64,000 nucleotides of DNA from G963704535 sp963704535 (GTDB taxonomy: Bacteria; Chloroflexota; Chloroflexia; Chloroflexales; Roseiflexaceae). Of this stretch, positions 1 to 8,115 are shown piece by piece. A program made the translations under genes and the position numbers. Each line of letters opens with the position of its first letter. Position 1 is the stretch's first letter. The stretch is from NCBI GenBank assembly GCA_963704535.1, contig OY969916.1, positions 7,130,001-7,194,000 on the forward strand, given 5' to 3'. The notes below the pieces were generated by a model. The model did not search any database and was not told the DNA's origin. It saw only the letters and a program-made list of their open reading frames with translations.

Positions 1-1198
1 CGGGGAACGACGTCCCCTTCCACTCGAACCAGCGGTACGTGCCATCCTTGCAGCGATAGCGGTTCTCGAACAGGAGCACATCCTGCCCTGCTTGAAGCTG
101 GCCGGTCGCAGCGCCAGTCTTTTCATGGTCGTCGGGGTGGATGAAGTTCAGGAACGGCTCGGCCAACAGCTCCGCGACACTGAAGCCGAGCGTGCGCTCC
201 CAGGCTGGGCTCAATCGCTTGAAATAGCCATCGAACCCGGCGATGCAGAGCATATCGAGCGAGAGCGTAAAGAAGCGATCGAGTTCCTGGGCGGTGCGCC
301 TGCGCTCGGTGATATCCTCGGCCACGCCGATGACCCGGTAGACCTCCCCGTGATCATTGCGGATCGGGGTGATATGCGCTGAGATCCAGCGGATCGCGCC
401 GTCGGGGCGCACGATCCGGTACTCGGCATCGTACGGCTCCTGGAGCTGCCGCTGATCGACCTGCGCGAGCCGTTCGCGGTCGTCCGGGTGGATCGCGTCG
501 TCGAATGATGCCGGACGCTCATACAGGCTGGCGCACGTACGTCCCCACACATCCTCGTACATCGGGCTGATATAGACAATGCGGGTCTGCCGCTGGTCGA
601 AGATCCACACGACCTCCTGGATGTTGTGGATCAGCTGGCTGAACCACTCCTCGCGCTCGCGCAGCGCCGCCTCGGCTTCCCGCCGCTCGATCATCTCGCC
701 GCGCAGCTCGATCTCGGTCATGACCGAGGCAGCCAGATCCTGGAGGATCGCGATCTCCCTATCGGTCCACGGGCGCGGGATGTGGTCGATCACACAGAAG
801 GAGCCCAGGACGTATCCATCAGAGGTGATCAGGGGGATTCCAGCATAGGCGATCATGTCAATCTCGTGGATCGCCAGGTTGTCGTGGACCAGCGGGTGCT
901 CGCGAGCGTCGTCGATGATCAGCGGCTCGGCCGACTCGACCGCATGCCGGCAGAAGGAGTGCGAGAGCGGCGTCTCCCGCTGGGAAGCCCATGGCTCAGG
1001 CAGCCCCACGCAGCTCTTGAAAAATTGCCGATCGGCGTCGACCAGCGAGACCAGCGCGACCGGCGTATGCAAGATGTTTGCCGCCAGGCGGGTCAGCCGA
1101 TCGAAGGCATATTCGGCGGGCGTATCCAGGAGCGCCAGGTTCCGGAGGGTGGCCAGGCGCGCAGGATCACGAATGATCGTACCACCATTGTGGGCCAT
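1..1198 (-). CDS. GAF-PAS-PAS sensor protein, 3' end beyond the window
   Basis: An open frame starts at ATG 1198 and runs off the left edge (399 codons visible). Residues about 20-165 form a GAF domain of the type seen at the N-terminus of bacterial sensor kinases and diguanylate cyclases (starts near ARLATLRNLALLDTPAE, contains SHSFCRHAV). Residues about 185-310 are a PAS/PAC domain ending in VIGVAEDITERR, and a second PAS begins near DRFFTLSLDMLCIAGFDG. The C-terminal output domain (histidine kinase, GGDEF or other) is not visible, so the exact function is open. It lies 59 bp downstream of the channel gene on the same strand and may be cotranscribed with it. Confidence 0.85.
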   Translation of the reverse strand, partial: MAHNGGTIIRDPARLATLRNLALLDTPAEYAFDRLTRLAANILHTPVALVSLVDADRQFFKSCVGLPEPWASQRETPLSHSFCRHAVESAEPLIIDDAREHPLVHDNLAIHEIDMIAYAGIPLITSDGYVLGSFCVIDHIPRPWTDREIAILQDLAASVMTEIELRGEMIERREAEAALREREEWFSQLIHNIQEVVWIFDQRQTRIVYISPMYEDVWGRTCASLYERPASFDDAIHPDDRERLAQVDQRQLQEPYDAEYRIVRPDGAIRWISAHITPIRNDHGEVYRVIGVAEDITERRRTAQELDRFFTLSLDMLCIAGFDGYFKRLSPAWERTLGFSVAELLAEPFLNFIHPDDHEKTGAATGQLQAGQDVLLFENRYRCKDGTYRWFEWKGTSFP

Positions 1199-1257
1199 CA
1201 GGAGCCTCTTTCTTTTTCAAGGCCCTGCTACGACTGCTGCATTATACCGCGTTTGCG

Positions 1258-3156
1258 CTACTCCTGGGCCAGAACGATGACTCGATCGCCTGGCGACAAC
1301 GTGAACGTAGCCGACTTGTCAGGGTTCAGAATCACGCCGTATGTCCTCGTCGCGTCGCTGGCATGGGCGCTGAGACGGTAGCCGAGCGCCACCTCATTGC
1401 GCTGCCGTGCCGCCTCCACGATTGTATAGAAGTTGAGTGGCTCGCTCATCCGCACGTAGTCATCGGCTGGCTTCAGATAGATCTCGGACCCCTCGGGATC
1501 GAAAATGTCGGCGAAGACCGCGTTCAGCGCCTTGTGCTCGGCCACCTGTGCCAGCATCAGGCTGACTAGCTTGTCGCTGACGATGAAGTCGTCGGCCCGC
1601 GCGACTTCGGCCAGGGCGCGGTTGCGAACATCGAGCATCTCGCTAACGATCGAGAAATCTTGCCCAAGGCGGTTGGCGATGTCGCGCAGGTGCAGCAAGG
1701 TGATCAGCGTGCGCGCGTCGGCCTGCTGTTCGTCGAGGATATCGGAATAGCACAGGATGATCACATGGTCGTAGGTCTCGATCGCCAGCCCGTCGAGCGT
1801 GCGCCGGTCGGTGGTATCGGCGGCCTGGAAGGTGAGCGTCTGGCTCTTGACACCGGCGCAGTGCCGGTCGATCTCCTCTTCGGCCTCGGCGACATGGGCC
1901 ACCACCTTGATCTCCGAGCCGGCGGCGACGTAGTGGTCCAGCTCATTGATGATCGCCGGGGCGCGCCAGTTCCAGCCCAGGATCAGCGTTCGCTCGGGCG
2001 CGCGCGGGGCCGGCTCGCGTAGGGTAATCGCGCTCGTGTTGATCCCCAAGTCCGTCAGCCCCGCCAGGCGGATGGTGTCGTCGTCCTCTGCTATCACGAT
2101 CAGCTCGTCGCCGGTCTGGAGGCGCGTATCCATCGGCGGGTTGAGGAGCGGGCCGCCGCCCTTTGGCAGCACCCCGATCACCGTCGAGTTGTCATAAGCC
2201 AGTAGGGCCTCGCCGAACGTCTTGCCGGTCAGCGCCGGCTCGGCGTGGAAGTACATCTCATCGCCGCCGAAATCCAAAAGATCGGTGTAGACCACCGAGA
2301 GCCCCGATTGGCGGCAGGTCTGAGCGATGATCCGCGCGATCAGATCGCCCACCAGGATCGGCTCCACCTCGTCGCGCCCGACCATCCGCGCCACCTCCTG
2401 GTTCTTGGGGTCGCGCAACTCGGCGACGATATGGTAGGGCTCGGGCCGGCGGGTGGGGTTGTTGGTGATCGCCAGGATGGTCTTGATTACGCTTGAGTCT
2501 GGGTCATCGCCCTCCGGCGCCAGGATGATGATCGCGCGGGCGGTGTGCAGGCTGACGATGTCCAGGTCGTTGAGATTGATCGGGTTGCCGCGCCGGCAGA
2601 CGATCCTGGTCCGGCCGGTCGAGCCGACGATATCGCGGATCTGCTCCTCCATCTCAACCTTATCGTGATCGCCCATGATCACAATGCAGGATTTGGCCTG
2701 GTTGGCGCCGGCGGCGATCAGCTCGGTGATGACCGCGAAGATCTGCGGCGACCACCCCAGGATGATCGTGTGCCCGTTCTCGATCACCCGCGACCGCCCC
2801 TTGCGTAGGTCTTCCAGCTTGCCCTCGATCCCGCTCGTCAATACGCCGATCAGTATGCTGACCAGGAAGATACCGCCAAAGGTGACCAGCAGCATCGGAA
2901 TGCGAAATGACCAGCCGTTGTCCCCACCCACGGCGCCGCTGTCGAGTGCGCGCATCGTGCTGATCCAGGTCGCCTCGATAAAATCGAACGGGCTGCCGTC
3001 GGTCGGTGCGATACCCGTAGCGGTCACAAACGCCGCGATCGTGAGGATGACCAGCGCCGAGAGCGCCGCCAGCCAGCCGATCAGCGCGATCGGCCCCCTC
3101 GACATTGTGTTGTCGAAGGCATACCGCAATCGATCGGACAACGACACCTTGTACAT
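1258..3156 (-). CDS. CASTOR/POLLUX-like ion channel with two Rossmann/RCK-type domains
   Basis: A 632-residue membrane protein. Two hydrophobic segments lie near residues 23-45 and 85-108. They are followed by a first nucleotide-binding Rossmann unit starting at GHTIILGWS (about residue 127) and a second starting at RTLILGWNW (about residue 390), with a TrkA-C-like stretch between them (DELIVIAEDDD). This architecture and length fit the bacterial homologues of the plant CASTOR/POLLUX (SYM8) cation channels, in which cytoplasmic RCK-like domains gate the pore. Ion selectivity cannot be read from sequence. It is probably the first gene of a two-gene unit with the GAF-PAS sensor. Confidence 0.85.
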   Translation of the reverse strand: MYKVSLSDRLRYAFDNTMSRGPIALIGWLAALSALVILTIAAFVTATGIAPTDGSPFDFIEATWISTMRALDSGAVGGDNGWSFRIPMLLVTFGGIFLVSILIGVLTSGIEGKLEDLRKGRSRVIENGHTIILGWSPQIFAVITELIAAGANQAKSCIVIMGDHDKVEMEEQIRDIVGSTGRTRIVCRRGNPINLNDLDIVSLHTARAIIILAPEGDDPDSSVIKTILAITNNPTRRPEPYHIVAELRDPKNQEVARMVGRDEVEPILVGDLIARIIAQTCRQSGLSVVYTDLLDFGGDEMYFHAEPALTGKTFGEALLAYDNSTVIGVLPKGGGPLLNPPMDTRLQTGDELIVIAEDDDTIRLAGLTDLGINTSAITLREPAPRAPERTLILGWNWRAPAIINELDHYVAAGSEIKVVAHVAEAEEEIDRHCAGVKSQTLTFQAADTTDRRTLDGLAIETYDHVIILCYSDILDEQQADARTLITLLHLRDIANRLGQDFSIVSEMLDVRNRALAEVARADDFIVSDKLVSLMLAQVAEHKALNAVFADIFDPEGSEIYLKPADDYVRMSEPLNFYTIVEAARQRNEVALGYRLSAHASDATRTYGVILNPDKSATFTLSPGDRVIVLAQE

Positions 3157-3299
3157 GCTCGTCTCCCTGACATCTCCGCAAAGCGCGGACAGCGTAATAC
3201 GGAAGCCGGACCCGGCGGCTTACCCGCTGATCCTACACACAAGCAGCGCGGCACTCAACAACGAGTCCGAGTCGGTTTCGCGTCAGTTTCATTGCGGGG

Positions 3300-3525
3300 G
3301 GAATTGAGAATTGAGAATTGAGAACCTGTAGGGCAGGCCCTCCGTGGCCGCCGGTGCGTGGCCGCCCGTCCGTGGCCGCCGGTGCGTGGCCGCCCGTCCG
3401 TGGCCGCCGGTGCGTGGCCGCCCGTCCGTGGCCGCCGGTGCGTGGCCGCCCGTCCGTGGCCGCCGGTGCGTGGCCGCCCGTCCGTGGCCGCCCCTCCGTG
3501 GTCGGTGGTCGGTGGTCGGTGGTCG
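3300..3525. repeat. Heptamer-based arrays between channel gene and recG
   Basis: The gap 3157-3525 has no supported gene. It starts with three GAATTGA heptamers (3300-3324). Five exact copies of a 28-bp unit (four heptamers; unit begins GTGGCCGCCGGTGC) follow at 3344, 3372, 3400, 3428 and 3456, then a degenerate copy and about four GGTCGGT-type heptamers ending at 3525. The array abuts the recG stop codon (3526-3528). The plus-strand frames through it are low-complexity and not believable genes. Confidence 0.9.
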
Positions 3526-6162
3526 CTACCCGGCCTTGGCCGCCTCGGCCCAGAACGCCTCGACCTTGCCCTTCAGCGGCGCGTGATCGGGCCTTTCGAG
3601 CCGCGGGTCCTCGGCCAGGATATTGCGGGCCTCCAGGTTGGCGGCGTGCAGCAGCCGGGTATCGGCGAGCTGCGCCACCTTGAGGTCGGGCGTGCCGCTC
3701 TGGCGCGTGCCGAAGAACTCGCCCGGCCCGCGCAGTTGCAGATCGATCTCGGCCAGCTTGAAGCCGTCGCGGGTCTGCTCCATCGCCTCCAGGCGCTGCC
3801 GGGTGACCTCGTTCTCCTTGTCGCTGACCAGGATGCAGTAGCTCTGGTGGATGCCGCGCCCGACCCGGCCGCGGAACTGGTGGAGCTGCGCCAGGCCGAA
3901 GCGCTCGGCCCCATCGATCACCATCGTCGTCGCGTTCGGTACATCGATTCCTACCTCGATCACCGCCGTCGCGACCAGGATGTCGTGCTCATGGCCGCGA
4001 AAGGCGACCATCACCTCGTCCTTCTCGCGCGGCAGCATCTTGCCGTGGATCAGCGCCACCCGCAGATCGGGGAAGATATCGCCGGCCAGCTTGGCGTACA
4101 TCTCCTCGGCCGACGGCAGATCGACCTTCTCGCTCTCGTCCACCAGCGGGCAGACCACGAACGCCTGCCGACCGCGACCGATCTCGCGGCGCATGTGCTT
4201 GTATGCCTTGTCGCGCTCGGCCGAGGTGATCCAGCGCGTCTTGATCTCCTGGCGCCCCGGCGGCAGCTCGTCGAGCACCGAGGTATCCAGGTCGCCGTAG
4301 ATCGTCAGCGTCAGCGTGCGCGGGATCGGCGTGGCGGTCATCACCAGCATGTGCGGATTAAAGCCCTTGTCCTTCAGGCGCTGGCGCTGCTCGACCCCGA
4401 AGCGATGCTGCTCGTCGATCACCACCAGGCCGAGCGCCGCATACTGCACGCCCTCGGTGATCAGCGCGTGTGTACCGACGACCAGGTCGATATCGCCATT
4501 AGCGATCCCCTCCAAGACCTTGCGGCGGTCCTTCGCGCCCAGGCTGCCGGTGAGCAGCGCCACGCGCACGCCCTCGCCACCCAGGTCATCCTCCGGTGTC
4601 ATACCCAACAACCGCTTGATCTCTTCGAGCCGGGCCAGTTGCTCCGGGTCGGCGTGGGTCTTCCAGTCATCGCCGATCGACGACTGACGACGGATGATCG
4701 GCAACTCCTGTTCGTCTTCGGTGGTCGGTGGTCGCCTGCCCTGAGCCGCGTCGAAGGGGTGGTCGGTGGTCGGTGGTTGTCGCGGGACGCGTACTTTGCC
4801 CAGCAGAGCCTTTAGCCCCTTGTAGTGCTGCTCGGCCAGGATCTCGGTCGGCGCCATGATCGCAGCCTGGAAGCCATTGGCGATCGCCTGGACCGCCGCC
4901 GCCGCCGCCACGGCCGTCTTGCCGCTGCCGACATCGCCCTGGAGCAGGCGCGCCATTGGCACTGCCCGGCCCATGTCGTGGAAAATCTCCTCCAGCGCGC
5001 GCACCTGGGCACCGGTCAGATCGAAGGGCAGCCGGGCCAGATACCCCTCGTGGACCTGCTCGTTGAGCGGCATCGGGTAGCCATGCTCGCCCTGCCAGAG
5101 CAGCTTGCGTTGGAGCACACCGATCTGGATGAACAGAAACTCGTCGAACCCCAGGCGCCGCCGGGCGCGCTCAAGCTGCTCTTTGTCGGTCGGGAAGTGC
5201 ATCTGCGCCAGCGCCTGCGGCAGCGGCATCAGGTTGGCCCGCTCGCGCACCAGCGCCGGCAGGTAATCCTGGACCACCGGCGCGGCCCAGTCGATCACCC
5301 GCTTGATAATCGTGCGGGCGTTGCGTTCGTAGAGCCCTTTGGTGAGCGGGTGTACCGGCACCAGCCGGCCGGTGTGGATGAGTTCATCGTCGCTAAACGG
5401 CTCCCAGTCCGGCCCGGTCATCTGGCGCATTCCCTTGTACGGGTCAAGCGTCACCTTGCCGCTCAACACGATCCTTGCGCCCACGCTGAACTGCTTGGCC
5501 AGCCATGCCTGCCGAAAGAAGACCGCCTTTAGGTCGCCGCTGTCGTCGCTGACCAGCACCTCAAGCGCCTGCCCGCCACTCTTCATGCCGAAGGTCCGAA
5601 TATCGGACACCGACGCGACCACCGTCTCGACTGCGCCGGCCTCTAAGTCGGCGATCTTTTTCTGCGAGGTATAGTCGTCGTAGCGGTGCGGGAAGTGGTA
5701 CAGCATGTCCTGGACGGTGCGCACCCCCAGGCGCCGGAACGACTGCGCCGTCACCCTCCCAACGCCAGGAAGCTCCTCGATCGGCGTCTCAAGCGTCAGC
5801 GGCTTCGCCGGCTTCTCAGGCTTGGTCGCAGGCACCACTTTCTTTTGTGCGGTGGTTGGCGGTCGATGGTTCTCGGTTCTTGGTTCTTGGTTCTCTGTTC
5901 TTTGTTCTCGGAACAGCCCCCGCAGTTGCTCCAGCGCGATCCCGATCCGGGCCCGGCGGGTGGTCACGTCGAACATCGCGTAGCCGGCCAGCAGCTCCAG
6001 CGTCTGCTGCACCGCCGTATGCTGAAGCGCGCCATTGGCCTCCAGGCGCCAGGCGGTCAGAAAGCGCTCCAGCCCGTCGCTGGCCGCGCCGTCGTCGCAG
6101 CCGCGCTCCAGCTCCGCGCGCAGAACCTTGCCAAGTTGGATGATCTGCTCTTTGCCTTCCAT
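3526..6162 (-). CDS. recG: ATP-dependent DNA helicase RecG
   Basis: RecG reverses stalled replication forks and branch-migrates Holliday junctions. The protein has the wedge/OB domain in its N-terminal half (LPGVGRVTAQSFRRLGV, then HFPHRYDDYT), helicase motif I GDVGSGKTAVA, the DEQHRFG box, MTATPIPRTLT and GRVGRG. I place the start at ATG 6162 (MEGKEQ). The longer frame to 6216 only reads a heptamer array (HSQFSILHSQL). Two segments foreign to the family are translated from heptamer repeats: one near 5864-5916 (TENQEPRTENHRPP) and one near 4714-4785 (RQPPTTDHPF...RRPPTTEDE). They sit between domains and keep the frame. Last gene of the asp23-fakA-fakB-fakB-recG run. Confidence 0.93.
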   Translation of the reverse strand: MEGKEQIIQLGKVLRAELERGCDDGAASDGLERFLTAWRLEANGALQHTAVQQTLELLAGYAMFDVTTRRARIGIALEQLRGLFREQRTENQEPRTENHRPPTTAQKKVVPATKPEKPAKPLTLETPIEELPGVGRVTAQSFRRLGVRTVQDMLYHFPHRYDDYTSQKKIADLEAGAVETVVASVSDIRTFGMKSGGQALEVLVSDDSGDLKAVFFRQAWLAKQFSVGARIVLSGKVTLDPYKGMRQMTGPDWEPFSDDELIHTGRLVPVHPLTKGLYERNARTIIKRVIDWAAPVVQDYLPALVRERANLMPLPQALAQMHFPTDKEQLERARRRLGFDEFLFIQIGVLQRKLLWQGEHGYPMPLNEQVHEGYLARLPFDLTGAQVRALEEIFHDMGRAVPMARLLQGDVGSGKTAVAAAAAVQAIANGFQAAIMAPTEILAEQHYKGLKALLGKVRVPRQPPTTDHPFDAAQGRRPPTTEDEQELPIIRRQSSIGDDWKTHADPEQLARLEEIKRLLGMTPEDDLGGEGVRVALLTGSLGAKDRRKVLEGIANGDIDLVVGTHALITEGVQYAALGLVVIDEQHRFGVEQRQRLKDKGFNPHMLVMTATPIPRTLTLTIYGDLDTSVLDELPPGRQEIKTRWITSAERDKAYKHMRREIGRGRQAFVVCPLVDESEKVDLPSAEEMYAKLAGDIFPDLRVALIHGKMLPREKDEVMVAFRGHEHDILVATAVIEVGIDVPNATTMVIDGAERFGLAQLHQFRGRVGRGIHQSYCILVSDKENEVTRQRLEAMEQTRDGFKLAEIDLQLRGPGEFFGTRQSGTPDLKVAQLADTRLLHAANLEARNILAEDPRLERPDHAPLKGKVEAFWAEAAKAG
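4714..4785. repeat. GTGGTCG-type heptamer array inside recG
   Basis: Two stretches of GTGGTCG repeats flank a 25-bp spacer containing CCTGAGCCGCGTCGAAGG. The array is in frame within recG, so it is translated as a Pro/Thr-rich loop. The same unit forms the array just after the recG stop codon. Confidence 0.85.
5864..5916. repeat. GGTTCTT-type heptamer array inside recG
   Basis: Successive heptamers GGTTCTT, GGTTCTC and TGTTCTT run through recG codons and encode the seven-residue periodic peptide RTENQEP/RTENHRP between the N-terminal helical region and the wedge domain. Confidence 0.85.
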
Positions 6163-6167
6163 AACCA

Positions 6168-6234
6168 ATTGAGAATGAAGAATTGAGAATTGAGAATGGG
6201 CCAGGCTCATTCTCAATTCTCAATTCTCAATTGT
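6168..6234. repeat. Inverted pair of GAATTGA heptamer arrays between fakB1 and recG
   Basis: GAATTGA repeats on the left are followed, after a short GGCCAGGCT spacer, by their reverse complement (TCAATTC repeats). The two arms form a long hairpin. The right arm ends at the fakB1 stop codon (6235-6237) and the left arm lies just upstream of the recG start. Confidence 0.88.
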
Positions 6235-7074
6235 TCATTGTTTCAGGAGTCCTGCCAGGCCCAGCGCCCCCGGCCCCACGTGCGCGCCAAGCACCGCGCC
6301 AGCTTGCACCACCCGAATGCGGTCGCGCTCCAGTAGCCCGGCGGCGGCGCACTGGACGGCGATCTGCTCGGCGCTCTCGCGACCGGTCGTATATAGCACA
6401 CTCAGCTCCTCGAAGGCTCCGCGCGCCCGCGCCAGCTCAACCATCCGCGCCGGCACGCGCCGCCACGTTCGCACCTGCTCGACCGGGTGTACCTGCGAGT
6501 CGCGCACTTCCAGGATGGGCTTTACGCTGAGCATCGTGCCCAGCAGCGCCCGCATCCGCCCGATTCGCCCGCCCTTCTCCAGGTAGCGCAGGGTATCGAG
6601 CGCCACAAAGATCAGGGCGCGCGGGCGCATCGCCTCGACCAGGGCGACGATCTCGTCGAGCGAGCGGCCGGCCTGCGCCGCCTGCGCGGCGGCCACGGCC
6701 ATATAGGTCATCGGCATCGTCACCGAGCGGCTGTCCACGCACGCGATCCGCGCCCCTTCGACCATCTGCGCCGCCTGCCGGGCCGCGCCGAACGTCCCGC
6801 TCAGATCGCCGGCCAGGCTGATCGACAGGACCTCGCTGCCGTCGGCCGCCAGCCGGCGGAACGCCTGCTCGAACATGCCCACCGGCGGCGCTGCGGTCTT
6901 GGGCATCTCCTCGCTCTCGACCAGCCGGGTGTAAAACTCGTCGCGAGTGATGTCCAGGCCATCGCGCAGCGTCTCGCGGCCGAACTGCATCAGCACCGGG
7001 ACGATCTCGATCCCATAGCTGTCGCGCAGGTCGGGGGGCACATCGGCCGTGCTGTCAACCACGATCTTGATCAC
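6235..7074 (-). CDS. DegV family fatty-acid-binding protein, copy 1
   Basis: The 279-residue protein has the DegV/FakB signature: IKIVVDSTADVPPDL at the N-terminus and the EKGGRIGRMRALLG region. In Firmicutes FakB presents an acyl chain to the kinase FakA, giving acyl-phosphate for phospholipid synthesis. A FakA homologue lies two genes upstream, which supports this role here (inferred). It is a diverged paralogue of the neighbouring copy 2 (7255-8103), possibly differing in chain preference. Heptamer arrays border both ends. Confidence 0.9.
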   Translation of the reverse strand: MIKIVVDSTADVPPDLRDSYGIEIVPVLMQFGRETLRDGLDITRDEFYTRLVESEEMPKTAAPPVGMFEQAFRRLAADGSEVLSISLAGDLSGTFGAARQAAQMVEGARIACVDSRSVTMPMTYMAVAAAQAAQAGRSLDEIVALVEAMRPRALIFVALDTLRYLEKGGRIGRMRALLGTMLSVKPILEVRDSQVHPVEQVRTWRRVPARMVELARARGAFEELSVLYTTGRESAEQIAVQCAAAGLLERDRIRVVQAGAVLGAHVGPGALGLAGLLKQ

Positions 7075-7084
7075 ATGGCCTCCT

Positions 7085-7116
7085 AGAACACAGAACAGAG
7101 AACAAAGAACAAAGCA
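7085..7116. repeat. AGAACAA-type heptamer array upstream of fakB1
   Basis: The run reads AGAACAC, AGAACAG, AGAACAA, AGAACAA. It lies 10 bp upstream of the copy-1 DegV start, where a ribosome-binding site would be expected, and no good Shine-Dalgarno is visible. Confidence 0.8.
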
Positions 7117-7123
7117 TCATTCA

Positions 7124-7223
7124 TTAAGACAAGGTTTCGGGTGACGCCATTCTACTTTACAATGAGGGTGGGGGGAGACTGAGGGGGCTGCCCCCTCAAC
7201 CCCCCTTTTTTCCCAGAACTGTG
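7124..7223. mobile_element. Palindromic MITE-like element, family B
   Basis: Starts TTAAGACAAGGTTTCGG, contains CTTTACAATG and a GAGGGGGCTGCCCCCTC core hairpin, then ends in CCAGAACTGT. It matches the element at 48011-48131 almost base for base, but its right terminal repeat is missing and is replaced by a TTGTTCT heptamer array. Confidence 0.75.
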
Positions 7224-7254
7224 CCTTTTGTTCTTTGTTCTTTGTGCTTTGTTC
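7224..7254. repeat. TTGTTCT heptamer array at the fakB2 stop codon
   Basis: Four heptamers (TTGTTCT, TTGTTCT, TTGTGCT, TTGTTCT) run directly into the TAA stop (complement at 7255-7257) of the copy-2 DegV gene. Confidence 0.85.
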
Positions 7255-8103
7255 TTAATCGATCCCCTCGAAGACCGCGACCCCCATCGCTCCGGGGCCA
7301 AGGTCCGCGCCGATGCTGGGGCCGAACTGCATGATCTGGACCTGGTCGCGCGGAAAGATCGGGTCGACCTTTTCAAGCAGCTTCTCGACATCCTCCGGCG
7401 TGGTCGAGTACAGCGCAATGACCTCCTGGACGCGCGGGAAGTCCTCGATAAACGTATAGAGCCCCTCGATCGCCTTGGCGCGCGTGCGAGTGCGCTCGTA
7501 GGGCACGATCTCGCCCTCGTCGAACAGCATCAGCGGCTTGATGCGCTGCATCGAGCCGAGCACCGACGTCGCCAGCGAGAGCCGCCCGCTGTGCTCGAGG
7601 TGCTCGATCGAATCGACGAAGAACACCATATGGCAGTGCTGGATGAGCGCGTTGATCAGCCGCGCGACCTCGGCGGGCGCTGCGCCCTCGCGGGCCGCCT
7701 GCGCCGCGTGCAGCACCACCATCCCCAGCGCCATCGAGCTCAGCTTGCTGTCGATCACCTCGATCCTGGTGGCCGAAGCCGGCAGCCGCGACCGCGCCTG
7801 CTGCGCCGAGCGGCACATCGTCCCCAGCCGGCCTGAAAGATGGATCGAGAAGATACTATCATAATCGGGCGCAAGCCGCCGGTAGATCTGCTCGAAGACC
7901 ACCGGCGGCGGCGGCGAGGTCATCGCCTTCACCTTGCCGTCCTGCGCCAGTTGGTAGAACTGGTCGGAGGTAATATCCAGGCCGGCGCGAAATGTCTGCT
8001 CCCCGACGTGGATATACATCGGCACGATCTCGATGCCCAGCTCGTGGGCCACGCTGAGCGGGATGTCGGACGTACTATCGGTGACAATCTTTATACTCGC
8101 CAT
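7255..8103 (-). CDS. DegV family fatty-acid-binding protein, copy 2
   Basis: A 282-residue DegV/FakB protein with the N-terminal IKIVTDSTSDIPLSVA motif and the EHLEHSGRLSLATSVLGS motif of the lipid-binding fold. It begins 12 bp after the fakA homologue, so translation is probably coupled. It is expected to carry fatty acids to FakA (family knowledge; pairing inferred from the gene order). The C-terminus GAMGVAVFEGID is encoded right up to the heptamer array that follows the stop codon. Confidence 0.9.
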   Translation of the reverse strand: MASIKIVTDSTSDIPLSVAHELGIEIVPMYIHVGEQTFRAGLDITSDQFYQLAQDGKVKAMTSPPPPVVFEQIYRRLAPDYDSIFSIHLSGRLGTMCRSAQQARSRLPASATRIEVIDSKLSSMALGMVVLHAAQAAREGAAPAEVARLINALIQHCHMVFFVDSIEHLEHSGRLSLATSVLGSMQRIKPLMLFDEGEIVPYERTRTRAKAIEGLYTFIEDFPRVQEVIALYSTTPEDVEKLLEKVDPIFPRDQVQIMQFGPSIGADLGPGAMGVAVFEGID

Positions 8104-8115
8104 GGGGAAGGACTC

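Noticed and set aside
3344..3500. Possible CRISPR array because of 28-bp regular repeats
   Set aside because: Copies are directly contiguous without spacers, and no cas gene is in the window.
3358..4815. Long plus-strand open frame (485 codons) opposite recG
   Set aside because: It starts in the 28-bp repeat and runs antisense to well-conserved RecG helicase motifs; no family pattern in its translation.
6163..6216. Longer start of recG at 6216
   Set aside because: The extra residues (HSQFSILHSQL) are only translated heptamer repeat.
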